From Alphaproteobacteria bacterium (GTDB taxonomy: Bacteria > Pseudomonadota > Alphaproteobacteria > Rhizobiales > Aestuariivirgaceae), in assembly GCA_020441605.1 (NCBI GenBank), contig JAGRLX010000012.1, positions 1-41,000 on the forward strand: a stretch of 41,000 nt of DNA. The letters run 5' to 3'. The notes under the pieces were generated by a model. That model was not told the origin of the DNA. It saw only the letters and a list, made by a program, of their open reading frames with translations, and searched no databases. This document shows, in pieces, positions 32,685-40,780 of this stretch. Made by a program: the position numbers and the translations under genes. Positions within the stretch are counted from its first letter, which is position 1. Each line of letters opens with the position of its first letter.

Positions 32685-33533
32685 CTACTCTGTATCGTCC
32701 AACTCTTCGTGGATTTCGGCGATGAGTTCGAGGCGTTCGGCGGCGGGGTCGCCGGCCCGTTCGGCGAAGGCGACGGCGAGCAGGCGGATTGCGCTGGTGA
32801 TCGCCGTGTAGGAAGGCCCGAGGCCATGGCTTGCCACGTGGCAGGGCAGGACGACCCGCGCGTATTTCTGGGCCCAGACCATGTTGGTCTGGTCGGTCAG
32901 CATAATGGTGTTCACGCGTGTCGTCTTGGCATATTCGAGAATTGGCCGCAGCACCCGCGGCCGCGGCTTCAGCGACACGACGACCAGCGCATCGCGGGGA
33001 CCCGTCATGGCCAGATCCTCGGCCCATGACGCCTGATGGAGCCCGATCTGCATGACGTCATGCCTGAGCCTCGCCATCAGCAGCCGGCCGTACCGCGCAA
33101 TACCCTCCTCCGGTCCAAGCCCCAGGTACCACACCCTGGGCGCCTCTTTGACCAGTTCGGCCGCCTGCCGCAGCCGATCCGGCCGCAGTTCCTCAAAGCT
33201 CCGGGTCAGGTTGGCAATCTCGAGGTCGAGATGGGCACCTATGGATTTTCCGAATTTCGATTGGCTCTTCGCGCCTACCGAGTAGCGGTAAGGTTCCGTG
33301 CGGTTGCGCTCCTCGCGGGACTGTTCGCGGACCTCGTTGAAATCGGCGTAACCCAGGCTGCGGAACAGGCGTGCGGCAGTCGCCTTCGACACCTCCGCCA
33401 TGTCTGCCATTTCGGTGGCCGAATAGGTGAGGATGTCATCTTTGCGCTCGAGGATCAGCCGCGCCAGTTTCTGCTCTGCGGGCGAGAGCTTGTCGAACCG
33501 TTCCTGGATACGAAGGCTGAGCCGGACAGACAT
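32685..33533 (-). CDS. RpiR-family transcriptional regulator
   Basis: This 282-residue regulator has an N-terminal RpiR/MurR helix-turn-helix (LSPAEQKLARLILE, YSATEMADMAEVSKATAARLFRSLGYADFNEVRE) and a C-terminal SIS sugar-phosphate-binding domain (VWYLGLGPEEGIARYG, DALVVVSLKPRPRVLRPILEYAK, NTIMLTDQ). Family members sense phosphorylated metabolites. It is divergent from the 5-FCL-like/ABC operon, with TGAAAC half-sites between them, so it probably controls that operon and itself. It could also influence the TRAP operon downstream on the same strand. Confidence 0.92.
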   Translation of the reverse strand: MSVRLSLRIQERFDKLSPAEQKLARLILERKDDILTYSATEMADMAEVSKATAARLFRSLGYADFNEVREQSREERNRTEPYRYSVGAKSQSKFGKSIGAHLDLEIANLTRSFEELRPDRLRQAAELVKEAPRVWYLGLGPEEGIARYGRLLMARLRHDVMQIGLHQASWAEDLAMTGPRDALVVVSLKPRPRVLRPILEYAKTTRVNTIMLTDQTNMVWAQKYARVVLPCHVASHGLGPSYTAITSAIRLLAVAFAERAGDPAAERLELIAEIHEELDDTE

Positions 33534-33591
33534 GATACCTTCAATAGCTGCTCAAGTCGCCAAAATTGCAGATGACAAGCCTCTGGAATTG

Positions 33592-33627
33592 TGAAACCAT
33601 CGTTTCAATAAACTGAAACGACGAAAC
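33592..33627. promoter_or_regulatory. Probable RpiR operator: array of TGAAAC half-sites
   Basis: TGAAAC (33592-33597) and GTTTCA (33602-33607) form a perfect inverted repeat with a 4-bp spacer. TGAAAC recurs at 33614-33619, forming a second inverted repeat with GTTTCA, and GAAAC again at 33623-33627. The array lies 15-50 bp upstream of the GTG start at 33642 and 59 bp from the rpiR start, which suits repression of both. Recognition by the adjacent RpiR protein is inferred. Confidence 0.65.
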
Positions 33628-33641
33628 AGTCGAGGCGGCTT

Positions 33642-34379
33642 GTGTCGACATCCAAGATCATCCGGCAGCGCATCTGGACGAAGCTTCATGACGTTGCCAA
33701 GCCCGACACGCGCTTTCACCTGAATTTCAACGAAGTGATTCCCGATTTCGAGGGTTCGGAGCAGGCCACCGACCGGATCGTGGAAATGTCGGCTTACAAG
33801 ACCTGCACCTATGCGTTCATCACGCCGGACAACTGCCTCGTCGACCTGCGCCGCCGCATGATCGAAGCCGGCATTCCATTCGTCATGTCGACCTACGGCA
33901 TCTATCGCGGCTTCCTCTATTTCGAGCCAGGCATGGTACCGAAAGGGGCAGAACTCTATGCCGCCTGGCTCGATGGCATGGAACATTTCGCCCGGCCCAT
34001 CTCGCTGGCCGAGATCGCCGCCAAGGGACGTTTCGGCCTCATGGTCACCGGGGCCTCGGCCGTGTCGCTCGACGGCGTACGTTTCGGCAAGGGCCACGGC
34101 TTCTTCGATCTTGAATGGGGCATGTTCACCGAGCTCGGCATCGTGGACGAAGCGACGCCCGTCGTCGCCGCTGTCCACGACGTGCAGGTCGTGGAGGACA
34201 AGCTCCATCCAAGTGCCACCGACATTCTGGTGGATTTCATCGCCACTCCAAGCCGTATGATCACGGTCGAGCGGCGCGCCAAACGGCCCCATGGCGTCAA
34301 ATGGGAGTTGCTGGAGCCGGAACAGATCGCTGCCACGCCGCCGCTGCAAGAGCTGCGACGGATGAAAGGCATCGGATGA
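33642..34379 (+). CDS. 5-formyltetrahydrofolate cyclo-ligase-like protein (COG0212 family)
   Basis: This 245-residue protein resembles 5-FCL: an N-terminal helix (RQRIWTKLHDVAKPD), a central sheet, GRFGLMVTGASAVSLDGVRFGKGHGFFDLEWGM (matching the GRGGGYYD loop of true cyclo-ligases), and a late VHDVQVVEDKLH strand. It is longer than typical 5-FCL (about 190 residues) and lacks its exact catalytic loop, placing it with the COG0212 paralogs, some of which I recall being linked to thiamine metabolism by comparative genomics. The start is GTG 33642 after GAGGCGG. The binding-protein gene follows after 32 bp, then ATPase and permease. It probably modifies or recycles a folate-like or pyrimidine compound imported by the ABC system (inference). 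Confidence 0.8.
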   Translation: MSTSKIIRQRIWTKLHDVAKPDTRFHLNFNEVIPDFEGSEQATDRIVEMSAYKTCTYAFITPDNCLVDLRRRMIEAGIPFVMSTYGIYRGFLYFEPGMVPKGAELYAAWLDGMEHFARPISLAEIAAKGRFGLMVTGASAVSLDGVRFGKGHGFFDLEWGMFTELGIVDEATPVVAAVHDVQVVEDKLHPSATDILVDFIATPSRMITVERRAKRPHGVKWELLEPEQIAATPPLQELRRMKGIG

Positions 34380-34411
34380 CTGCCACCTCACGCCTCACAG
34401 GGAGACATGAC

Positions 34412-35386
34412 ATGAGACTCGCAATGGACCGCCGCAAATTCCTGAAATTCAGCGCCGCCGCCAGCGCCGCGACCACCATGGCCGGCCGCAGCGCGTTGGC
34501 CGGCTCGCCGCTCACCATGCAGGCGGCCTGGATCAACGATGCCGAATTCACCGGCTATTTCGTCGCCATCGACAACGGTTATTACACTGACGAAGGCCTC
34601 GACCTCACCTATCTCTCCGGCGGTCCGGACGTGATACCGGAGGCCTCGATCGTGGCCGGCAAGGCCGACCTTGCCCTCACCACACCAGACACCACGGTCA
34701 AGGCCATCGTCGACCAGGGCGCCAAGTTCAAGATCATCGGCACCCAGTACCAGAAGAACCCGATCGGAATCGTGTCACTCGCCTCCAATCCGATCGCGTC
34801 GCCGCAGGACCTTATCGGCAAGACGCTGGCGGTGCCGCCGGTCAACGTGATTTCGGTCGAGGCGATGCTGAAGCTCAACAACATCGACAAGGCGCAAGTG
34901 AACATCGTGCCCTATGCCTATGACCCCACACCGCTGGTCAAGGGCGAGATTGACGCCTCCCTCGATTTCACTACCAACGTGCCCTACACCATCAAGCAGG
35001 CGGGTCCAGAGGCGACCTCCTTCCTCCTCTACGATTTCGGCTTCACCATCTTCAACGACACGGTGGTGGTGACTGAGGATACGTTGAGTGCCAAGCGCAA
35101 GGAGTTGGTGGCCTGGCTCAGGGCCAGCCGCAAGGGCTGGGACGAGAACTTCAAGGATCCCAATGCCTATCCGCCGAAGTTCGCAGACAGCTGGTTCAAG
35201 GGCACGGGCCGCACGGTGGAGAACGAAATCTTCTTCAACAACGCGCAGAAGCCACTGATCGAATCGGCGGGCGGCATCTTCTCGATGAGCGATGAAGCGA
35301 TCGAAAAGAACATCGCGGCCTTGAGCGAGGTCGGCATCAAGGCCACCAAGGAGATGTTCGACACGAGTCTCCTGGCCGAGGTCTGA
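34412..35386 (+). CDS. NMT1/THI5-type ABC transporter substrate-binding protein
   Basis: This 324-residue protein has a twin-arginine signal (DRRKFLKFSAAASAATTMAG, cleavage near ALAG). The mature part has the family pattern: AAWINDAEFTGYFVAIDNGYYTDEGLDL, SGGPDVIPE, KADLALT, IIGTQYQKNPIGIVSL, YDPTPLVKGEIDAS. NMT1/THI5-like binders serve thiamine-pyrimidine, nitrate, taurine and riboflavin-precursor importers. ATG 34412 has GGGAG seven bases upstream. Its stop TGA overlaps the ATPase start by one base. The substrate is unknown; a thiamine-pyrimidine precursor is a reasonable guess given the 5-FCL-like gene. Confidence 0.88.
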   Translation: MRLAMDRRKFLKFSAAASAATTMAGRSALAGSPLTMQAAWINDAEFTGYFVAIDNGYYTDEGLDLTYLSGGPDVIPEASIVAGKADLALTTPDTTVKAIVDQGAKFKIIGTQYQKNPIGIVSLASNPIASPQDLIGKTLAVPPVNVISVEAMLKLNNIDKAQVNIVPYAYDPTPLVKGEIDASLDFTTNVPYTIKQAGPEATSFLLYDFGFTIFNDTVVVTEDTLSAKRKELVAWLRASRKGWDENFKDPNAYPPKFADSWFKGTGRTVENEIFFNNAQKPLIESAGGIFSMSDEAIEKNIAALSEVGIKATKEMFDTSLLAEV

Positions 35387-36156
35387 TGGCCGGCGACCGG
35401 AGCATCAGGTTCGCGAACGTTTCCAAGACATTCGTCGCGCGCGGTGAACGCTTCACCGCGCTGGACGATGTGTCGCTTGAATGCGAGCCCGGTTCCTTCA
35501 CCGCCCTGATCGGGCCCTCGGGCTGTGGCAAGTCCACGCTGCTCCGGCTGGCGCTCGGGCTCGACCAGCCGGATATGGGCGACATCCAGATCGGCAGGCT
35601 GACGCCGAAGCAGGCAACAGCCAGCGGTGATACCGGCGTTGCCTTCCAGGATGCCGCGCTCCTGCCGTGGCGCAGTGTTGAGTCCAACATCGCGCTACCG
35701 CTGGACGTCATCGGCAAGCCACGGTCGACCTTTGCCAAGCGCATCGGCGAACTCATCCAGCTCGTGGGCCTCACGGGGTTCGAGAAATCGCTACCCGGCG
35801 AATTGTCGGGCGGCATGCGCCAGCGCGCCTCCATCGCCCGTGCTTTGGTCACCAGCCCGGGCGTGCTGTTTCTCGACGAACCTTTCGGCGCACTCGACCA
35901 GATCCTCCGTAGGCAGATGAATATCGAACTGCAGCGCATCTGGTCGGATTCGCAGGCCACCACGCTCTTGGTAACGCATGGCATCGACGAAGCCGTCTTC
36001 CTGGCCGATCGCGTGGTGGTGATGCAAAGCAGGCCGGGCCGCATTGCGACCGTCATCGACGTGCCGTTCGAACGGCCACGACGAAGAGAGTTGTTCACGG
36101 AGCCAGCGTTCCACGCGCTCAACGACGTGGTGACAACAGCACTCCACAGCAACTGA
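35386..36156 (+). CDS. ABC transporter ATP-binding protein (nitrate/taurine/ThiZ type)
   Basis: This 256-residue ATPase has Walker A GPSGCGKST (43-51), Q-loop FQDAALLPWR, signature LSGGMRQR, Walker B VLFLDEPFGALD and switch LLVTHGIDEA. The FQD-x-LLPW variant is typical of the SsuB/TauB/ThiZ branch. The start ATG 35386 overlaps the binding-protein stop (TGATG). It powers the fused permease encoded 12 bp downstream. Confidence 0.92.
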   Translation: MAGDRSIRFANVSKTFVARGERFTALDDVSLECEPGSFTALIGPSGCGKSTLLRLALGLDQPDMGDIQIGRLTPKQATASGDTGVAFQDAALLPWRSVESNIALPLDVIGKPRSTFAKRIGELIQLVGLTGFEKSLPGELSGGMRQRASIARALVTSPGVLFLDEPFGALDQILRRQMNIELQRIWSDSQATTLLVTHGIDEAVFLADRVVVMQSRPGRIATVIDVPFERPRRRELFTEPAFHALNDVVTTALHSN

Positions 36157-36168
36157 GGTTTGACAGCG

Positions 36169-37725
36169 ATGATGGTCCGCCAGGCCTGGCTCCGCAATCT
36201 GCTCATCATCCTCGTATTGTGGGAACTTGCCGGGCGGCTTCAACTCATCGCCTCCGGCGCGCTGCCGGCACCCTCCGTCATCCTCCTCAAACTTTGGACC
36301 GACCGGGCCGATTATCCGCCACATGTGCTGGCCACCCTCGAGTCGAGCATCCTGGGCTTCCTCATCGGCAATGCCATCGCCATCTTCGCCAGCGTCGTCT
36401 TCGTGCTATCACCGCTGGCGCTGCGGCTCGCCCGCGGTGTCAACATCGCCATCTTCGCGCTTCCGCCCATCGCCATCTCTCCGCTGCTTGTGCTCACCCT
36501 GTCGGGCATGACGCCGCGTGTCGTACTGGCCGCTCTCGGCTGTTATTTCGCGACCATGACGGCCACGGTCCTCGGCCTGACGCAGGCCGACGCCCGAAGC
36601 CTCGACGTGGTGCGCGCCTATGGCGGCGGGCGCTGGACCCAGATGAAGCTTGTGCAGTTGCGCAGCGCCTTGCCGTCGATCCTCGGCGGCTTTCGCATCG
36701 CCGCGCCAAACGCGGTCTTGGGTGCCATCCTGGCGGAGTTCGGCGGCGGCGGCCGCTATGGACTTGGCATCTATCTCCTGGGCTCGCTTGGCCGTGCCGA
36801 CCCGCCGCGCCTGTGGGGCATCGGACTCATGGCGACGCTGATCGCCGGCCTCGCCTATGCCGCATTCGCCATCGTCGGAAATCGCGTAGCCGGCGCGTCA
36901 CGGGCCGTTACGGTGCCGACGGGCGCACCGCCGTCACAGGCAAGCGAACCCACCGCAATGCGGTTTGCTATCGCCATTGGGGCCATTATCCTCCCGCTTG
37001 TGATGTGGTGGTTGTTGCTCAAGGCCCTCAACGTTCCGGAAATGATCGCCAAGACACCGGCGGGCATCATCGACTATCTCTTTGTTGCCGGAAGTGCTGA
37101 ATCGGCCCAGCAACGCCTTCTTGCGGCGCTGGCGGAGACCTTGCCGATCACCATCATCGGTCTGTTCGCCGGCCTCGCCTTCGCTTTCCTCCTGGCATTG
37201 CTGGTCGACGTGGCGCCGGCGGTGTCACGCAGCCTGATGCCCATCGCGCTTGTCACCCAAACCATGCCGCTCGTGGCGCTCACGCCGTTGCTCGTCCTGA
37301 TGCTGGGGCGTGGCACGTCTGTGACCCTGTGGATCACCATTTCCGTCACCTTCTTTCCGTCCTTCGTTACCATCGCGCAAGGCATCATGCTGGTGCCGCG
37401 CGCAGCCCTCGAGGTGCCGCGCGCCTATGGCGCCTCGAAACTCACGGAATTGCGGCTCGTCGCCATCCCAGCGTCGCTTCCCTACCTCTTCGCCGCGATG
37501 CGGCTCGCGGTGCCGCGCGCCCTGCTGGGCGTCATGATCGCCGAGTGGCTGGCGACCGGGAAAGGTCTCGGGAATCTCCTCAACCAGAGCCGCGGCTATC
37601 TCGACTACGGGATGATCTGGACAGTGGCGGTCGTGGCGGTCCTGGTGGCGGTCGCCTTCTATCAGATCGTCATCATGGCCGAGCGCCTGACCCTGGCCCG
37701 GCTCGGCATGCGGACGGCGGAGTAG
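36169..37725 (+). CDS. Two-domain fused ABC permease
   Basis: This 518-residue membrane protein contains two BPD-type permease domains in tandem. The first half (about 1-250) has an EAA loop RAYGGGRWTQMKLVQLRSALPS and the second (about 260-518) has EVPRAYGASKLTELRLVAIPASLP. Each half has about six hydrophobic segments, joined by a short hydrophilic linker (VPTGAPPSQASEP). Most members of this branch are homodimeric single-domain permeases, so this fusion provides both halves of the channel. ATG 36169 has GAGG upstream; a TTG at 36160 is a weaker alternative. It is the last gene of the operon. Confidence 0.88.
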   Translation: MMVRQAWLRNLLIILVLWELAGRLQLIASGALPAPSVILLKLWTDRADYPPHVLATLESSILGFLIGNAIAIFASVVFVLSPLALRLARGVNIAIFALPPIAISPLLVLTLSGMTPRVVLAALGCYFATMTATVLGLTQADARSLDVVRAYGGGRWTQMKLVQLRSALPSILGGFRIAAPNAVLGAILAEFGGGGRYGLGIYLLGSLGRADPPRLWGIGLMATLIAGLAYAAFAIVGNRVAGASRAVTVPTGAPPSQASEPTAMRFAIAIGAIILPLVMWWLLLKALNVPEMIAKTPAGIIDYLFVAGSAESAQQRLLAALAETLPITIIGLFAGLAFAFLLALLVDVAPAVSRSLMPIALVTQTMPLVALTPLLVLMLGRGTSVTLWITISVTFFPSFVTIAQGIMLVPRAALEVPRAYGASKLTELRLVAIPASLPYLFAAMRLAVPRALLGVMIAEWLATGKGLGNLLNQSRGYLDYGMIWTVAVVAVLVAVAFYQIVIMAERLTLARLGMRTAE

Positions 37726-38391
37726 TCTCTGCATCTTATTGCCCTGCACTCGGATCCTGCTATCCATTCTCACGCGCCGTTGGTCGGCTGCGACGACTCA
37801 TGTGGAAGCGATTCTGGAATTGGGGCCGAGATTTAGCGGCCAGATCAGCCGATGGCGACGCTCCCTCATGCGAGCGGGAATGCCTTCGCCCATGTTCTCG
37901 ACTGGTAAACCTGTCTCAGCCGACTGACGAACCAGTCTCGACTGAAGGCGCATGTGGATTTTGGGAAAATGAAATTCGAGGCCTGAGACCTACGCCAATT
38001 GTGCCCAGAAGGTGTCGAGCAACAGACAGCTGCAGAGGCCGAATTTCGGCAACTGCCGCGCTATGACTCGAAAGTGTCGAGGAGTTTCGATTCCTCATCG
38101 AAAATTCAATAAAATTTGATACTTGGTGCGTTTGCTACCTAATGCCGGGAATTCAAACTCTCGTAGCGGGGACCCATTTGGGCACGAACAGGGAATTTTC
38201 CCTCGAAGGCAGGCAGTGCCGGTGAGCACAACGGGCGCTGGCCGCATATCCACTTCGAGATATTCAAGCGCGCGGAAGCTGCCGTTGAGGGAGTCCTCGT
38301 AGATACCGTCTGCTGTCAATATTGGGCATGCTGACCGTCTCGTTGGCCACCCCCACGACAATCATTGGCATCGCTTGCTATTCGCTGTGTT
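37726..38391. other. Gene-poor stretch with possible gene remnants
   Basis: About 665 bp between the permease and the rhomboid gene. Base composition is less GC-rich than the neighbours around 38090-38130. Short open frames occur (37739-37927 plus, 38095-38361 minus) without family likeness or ribosome-binding sites. On the minus strand, MIVVGVANETVSMPN in one frame continues as LTADGIYEDSLNGSFRALEYLEVD after a shift near 38315, which looks like a frameshifted gene fragment of unknown family. Confidence 0.4.
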
Positions 38392-39306
38392 ATGAATTTG
38401 GCCGCGATGAGTTCGGAACCGCATCATGGGATCGTGGTGAAGCGGTGCGCGGAGCGCCGTGAGGCCGAACTTTATGCCCTCGTCCTGAGCGCCAGGGGCA
38501 TGTCATCGGTGATCTTCCACGAAGCCGGGGGCTATTGCCTGACCGTCAGCTCCGAAGATGCAGAACAGGCGACGGACGAGATCACAGCGTACAATTCCGA
38601 AAACCATGACCAATCGATCCAAGGCAAGCGCCTCAGATCCACGCTGCCCAACACCGAGTTTCTGTTGTCTTACTGGGCCATCCTGTTGTTCTTCTTTGCT
38701 GCTGCGCGCAACAATGCCTTCTCGATTGACTGGCTAGCGGTCGGCTCGGGTCAAACGGGATTGATCCGAGCAGGCGACTGGTGGCGTCTCGTTACTGCAC
38801 TGTTTCTGCACGAAAGTGGACTTCATCTTCTAAGTAATCTCGCGTTCGGAACGCTTTTTCTGCTGCTCCTGTCACAGGTCCTTGGCCCCGGAATGACCGC
38901 CCTCGCCGTGATCGCAGGTGGAACTGCCGGCAATGCATTGGACATCCTTGTGAGACCTGCGTCTCACACCGTCATTGGGGCATCGACGGCGATATTCGCA
39001 GGCATAGGTCTGCTTTCGGCACTTCGGTACAAATGGCGGCCCGATCGGCACCTGTTCTCCGCGATGCGCGAAATTGCTCCAATAGGCGGCGGCATCATGC
39101 TGCTTGCATTTCTCGGGTTTGGCGGTGAGCAAACAGACGTCCTGGCCCATGTATTCGGGTTTGCTTCGGGTCTTGTACTCGGCTTCGCGCTGGCAACGCT
39201 TGATCGGTCGTGGAATGCCAACTCACATGCACAGGTTTGGTGTGCCTGCACGGCAGGTGGAATTGCGGCGGTCGCTTGGCTTTGCGCGATCCTGGTTCGC
39301 CAATAG
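38392..39306 (+). CDS. Rhomboid-family intramembrane serine protease with extra N-terminal domain
   Basis: This protein of about 304 residues has six or seven hydrophobic segments. The rhomboid core is visible: DWWRLVTALFLHESGLHLLSNLAF (His140, His145, Asn149), the catalytic serine in HTVIGASTAIFAG (Ser198, the usual GASG reads GAST) and the catalytic histidine in VLAHVFGFASG (His253). An N-terminal soluble segment of about 75 residues (GIVVKRCAERREAELYALVLSARGMSSVIF) resembles the DUF2007-type small domain. Rhomboids cut transmembrane substrates within the membrane. The start could be ATG 38392 or 38407; neither has a strong ribosome-binding site. It stands alone. Confidence 0.85.
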   Translation: MNLAAMSSEPHHGIVVKRCAERREAELYALVLSARGMSSVIFHEAGGYCLTVSSEDAEQATDEITAYNSENHDQSIQGKRLRSTLPNTEFLLSYWAILLFFFAAARNNAFSIDWLAVGSGQTGLIRAGDWWRLVTALFLHESGLHLLSNLAFGTLFLLLLSQVLGPGMTALAVIAGGTAGNALDILVRPASHTVIGASTAIFAGIGLLSALRYKWRPDRHLFSAMREIAPIGGGIMLLAFLGFGGEQTDVLAHVFGFASGLVLGFALATLDRSWNANSHAQVWCACTAGGIAAVAWLCAILVRQ

Positions 39307-39486
39307 GTACCCACCGAGGGAAGCCGCCGAGGCCGAAGCCTCCTAGAAGCCCGCGAGAAGTCCCAGGTCGACAATCCGGGTTGGAAGGAAGTTGGCCGCA
39401 TCAAAATCAGAAAACGCCGCTCTGAGGACTTTCCAAGCTTGGCATCGGGCCAAGTTCTTGGAGGCGGGCAACTGCCCGAACCGGCT

Positions 39487-40596
39487 TCAGTTTAGTTGCA
39501 GCTTCAAACTCTCCTTCACCACCTCTTCGAAGGAGTCAGTTGGCACGCTGCCCACATCGGTCGCCTTCTTCTCGGCAATGAATGCATCGCGCTTGGCGAT
39601 TTCATCGCGCATGCGCGTTTCGAGCGCCTGGCGCTTTGCAGCCGCATCTGCCAGCCAGCGTGTCTGCTCTTCGCGCGAGAGGTTCTGCAACGGCTGCGGC
39701 AATTCGGCCGGAGCAATCGTGTCGAACTCGACATCCTTGTTGGCAAGATCAGAGATCAGGTCGCCGCCGCCGGTCACCACCTCCTTGCGGGCCATGCGCT
39801 TGGCATAGTACCCGGAATTTTCGACCTGTACCGATTTGGGTGCCGCCGCCTTATCGCGCATCTTACCTTCGAGTTCAGTGCGCATCTTCAGGCCACCATA
39901 GGGCACCACCGTGCCGTCGAGTTCCCGTTGCAACTCAAGAATCGTATCATCGAAGGGCGTGATGATGATTGATACCTCGCCGCCCGACTGCGGAATGGAC
40001 ATGTAGCGGCCGCGGCCATACTGGGCGATCTCCTTCCACACCGGTGTGGTTTCCCACATGTCGCCGGCCTGTATGGTGTTGACGGTGATGCCACGGTCGA
40101 CAGCGCGGCGCACGATCTCGGGATACTGGCGCTCCTGCGGATAGTCCATGTGAGGCGGCGCATCGCCGACGAGGAATATGATGCGCTTGACCTCGCCGCC
40201 GCTCGACCACTGCAGGCCTTTTACCGCTTCGTCGAGCGCCTGGTTCACCGACTCGGGCGTATCGCCGCCGCCGTCGGCCTCGAGTCTCACTAGCCGGCCG
40301 TAAAGGCCCTGCAGATCTTCAGAAAGCGGCTCGGTCTTCACCACATATGCATCGCCCCGATCGCGATAGGCGACGAGCGCCATGGCAACGTCGGCCTCCA
40401 GATTGGTTTCGACAATGGTGTTGGCGATCGACCAGATCTTGCGCTTGGCGCCCTCGATGAGGTCGCCCATGGAACCGGTGGTGTCGAGCACGAAAGCCAC
40501 CTCGACGCGGGGCGTGGAACCCGCGTTATGGGCGAGGGCGGGCGAAGCAAGGCAAAGCGAAAACGCAAGGGCAGATACGGCGCTCTTCAGTTGCAT
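39487..40596 (-). CDS. Exported von Willebrand factor A domain protein
   Basis: This 369-residue protein has a signal peptide (MQLKSAVSALAFSLCLASPALA) and a VWA domain with the metal-ion-dependent adhesion site DTTGSMGD (Asp38, Thr40, Ser42). Further VWA landmarks are ALVAYRDRGD, GGGDTPESVNQALDEAV and IIFLVGDAPPH. The C-terminal part (about 230-369) is helical and charged (REEQTRWLADAAAKRQALETRM), possibly coiled-coil. ATG 40596 has GGAGGA upstream; the frame continues to 40902 but with no support. VWA proteins bind other proteins through a bound metal; the partner is unknown and no AAA ATPase partner lies nearby. Confidence 0.88.
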   Translation of the reverse strand: MQLKSAVSALAFSLCLASPALAHNAGSTPRVEVAFVLDTTGSMGDLIEGAKRKIWSIANTIVETNLEADVAMALVAYRDRGDAYVVKTEPLSEDLQGLYGRLVRLEADGGGDTPESVNQALDEAVKGLQWSSGGEVKRIIFLVGDAPPHMDYPQERQYPEIVRRAVDRGITVNTIQAGDMWETTPVWKEIAQYGRGRYMSIPQSGGEVSIIITPFDDTILELQRELDGTVVPYGGLKMRTELEGKMRDKAAAPKSVQVENSGYYAKRMARKEVVTGGGDLISDLANKDVEFDTIAPAELPQPLQNLSREEQTRWLADAAAKRQALETRMRDEIAKRDAFIAEKKATDVGSVPTDSFEEVVKESLKLQLN

Positions 40597-40780
40597 GGTG
40601 GTTCCTCCAATTGAGGCGGTTGCGCGCAAGAGCCCCCGCCGTCCATGTCCTGAGCGCCCGCCGGCAGAGCTCACGATAAATCGCGATGATGTTCCGATGA
40701 GGCCTGAATTCCGGCGGCAATGCGACAGTTTCGGCGGCCGTATACGAGCCACCATCTTTGGCAAGCTCACAGAATTCGCG

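Noticed and set aside
33534..33641. Possible TPP riboswitch upstream of the 5-FCL-like/ABC operon
   Set aside because: The 108-bp leader lacks the conserved CUGAGA and ACCUGA elements; the half-site array explains the region better.
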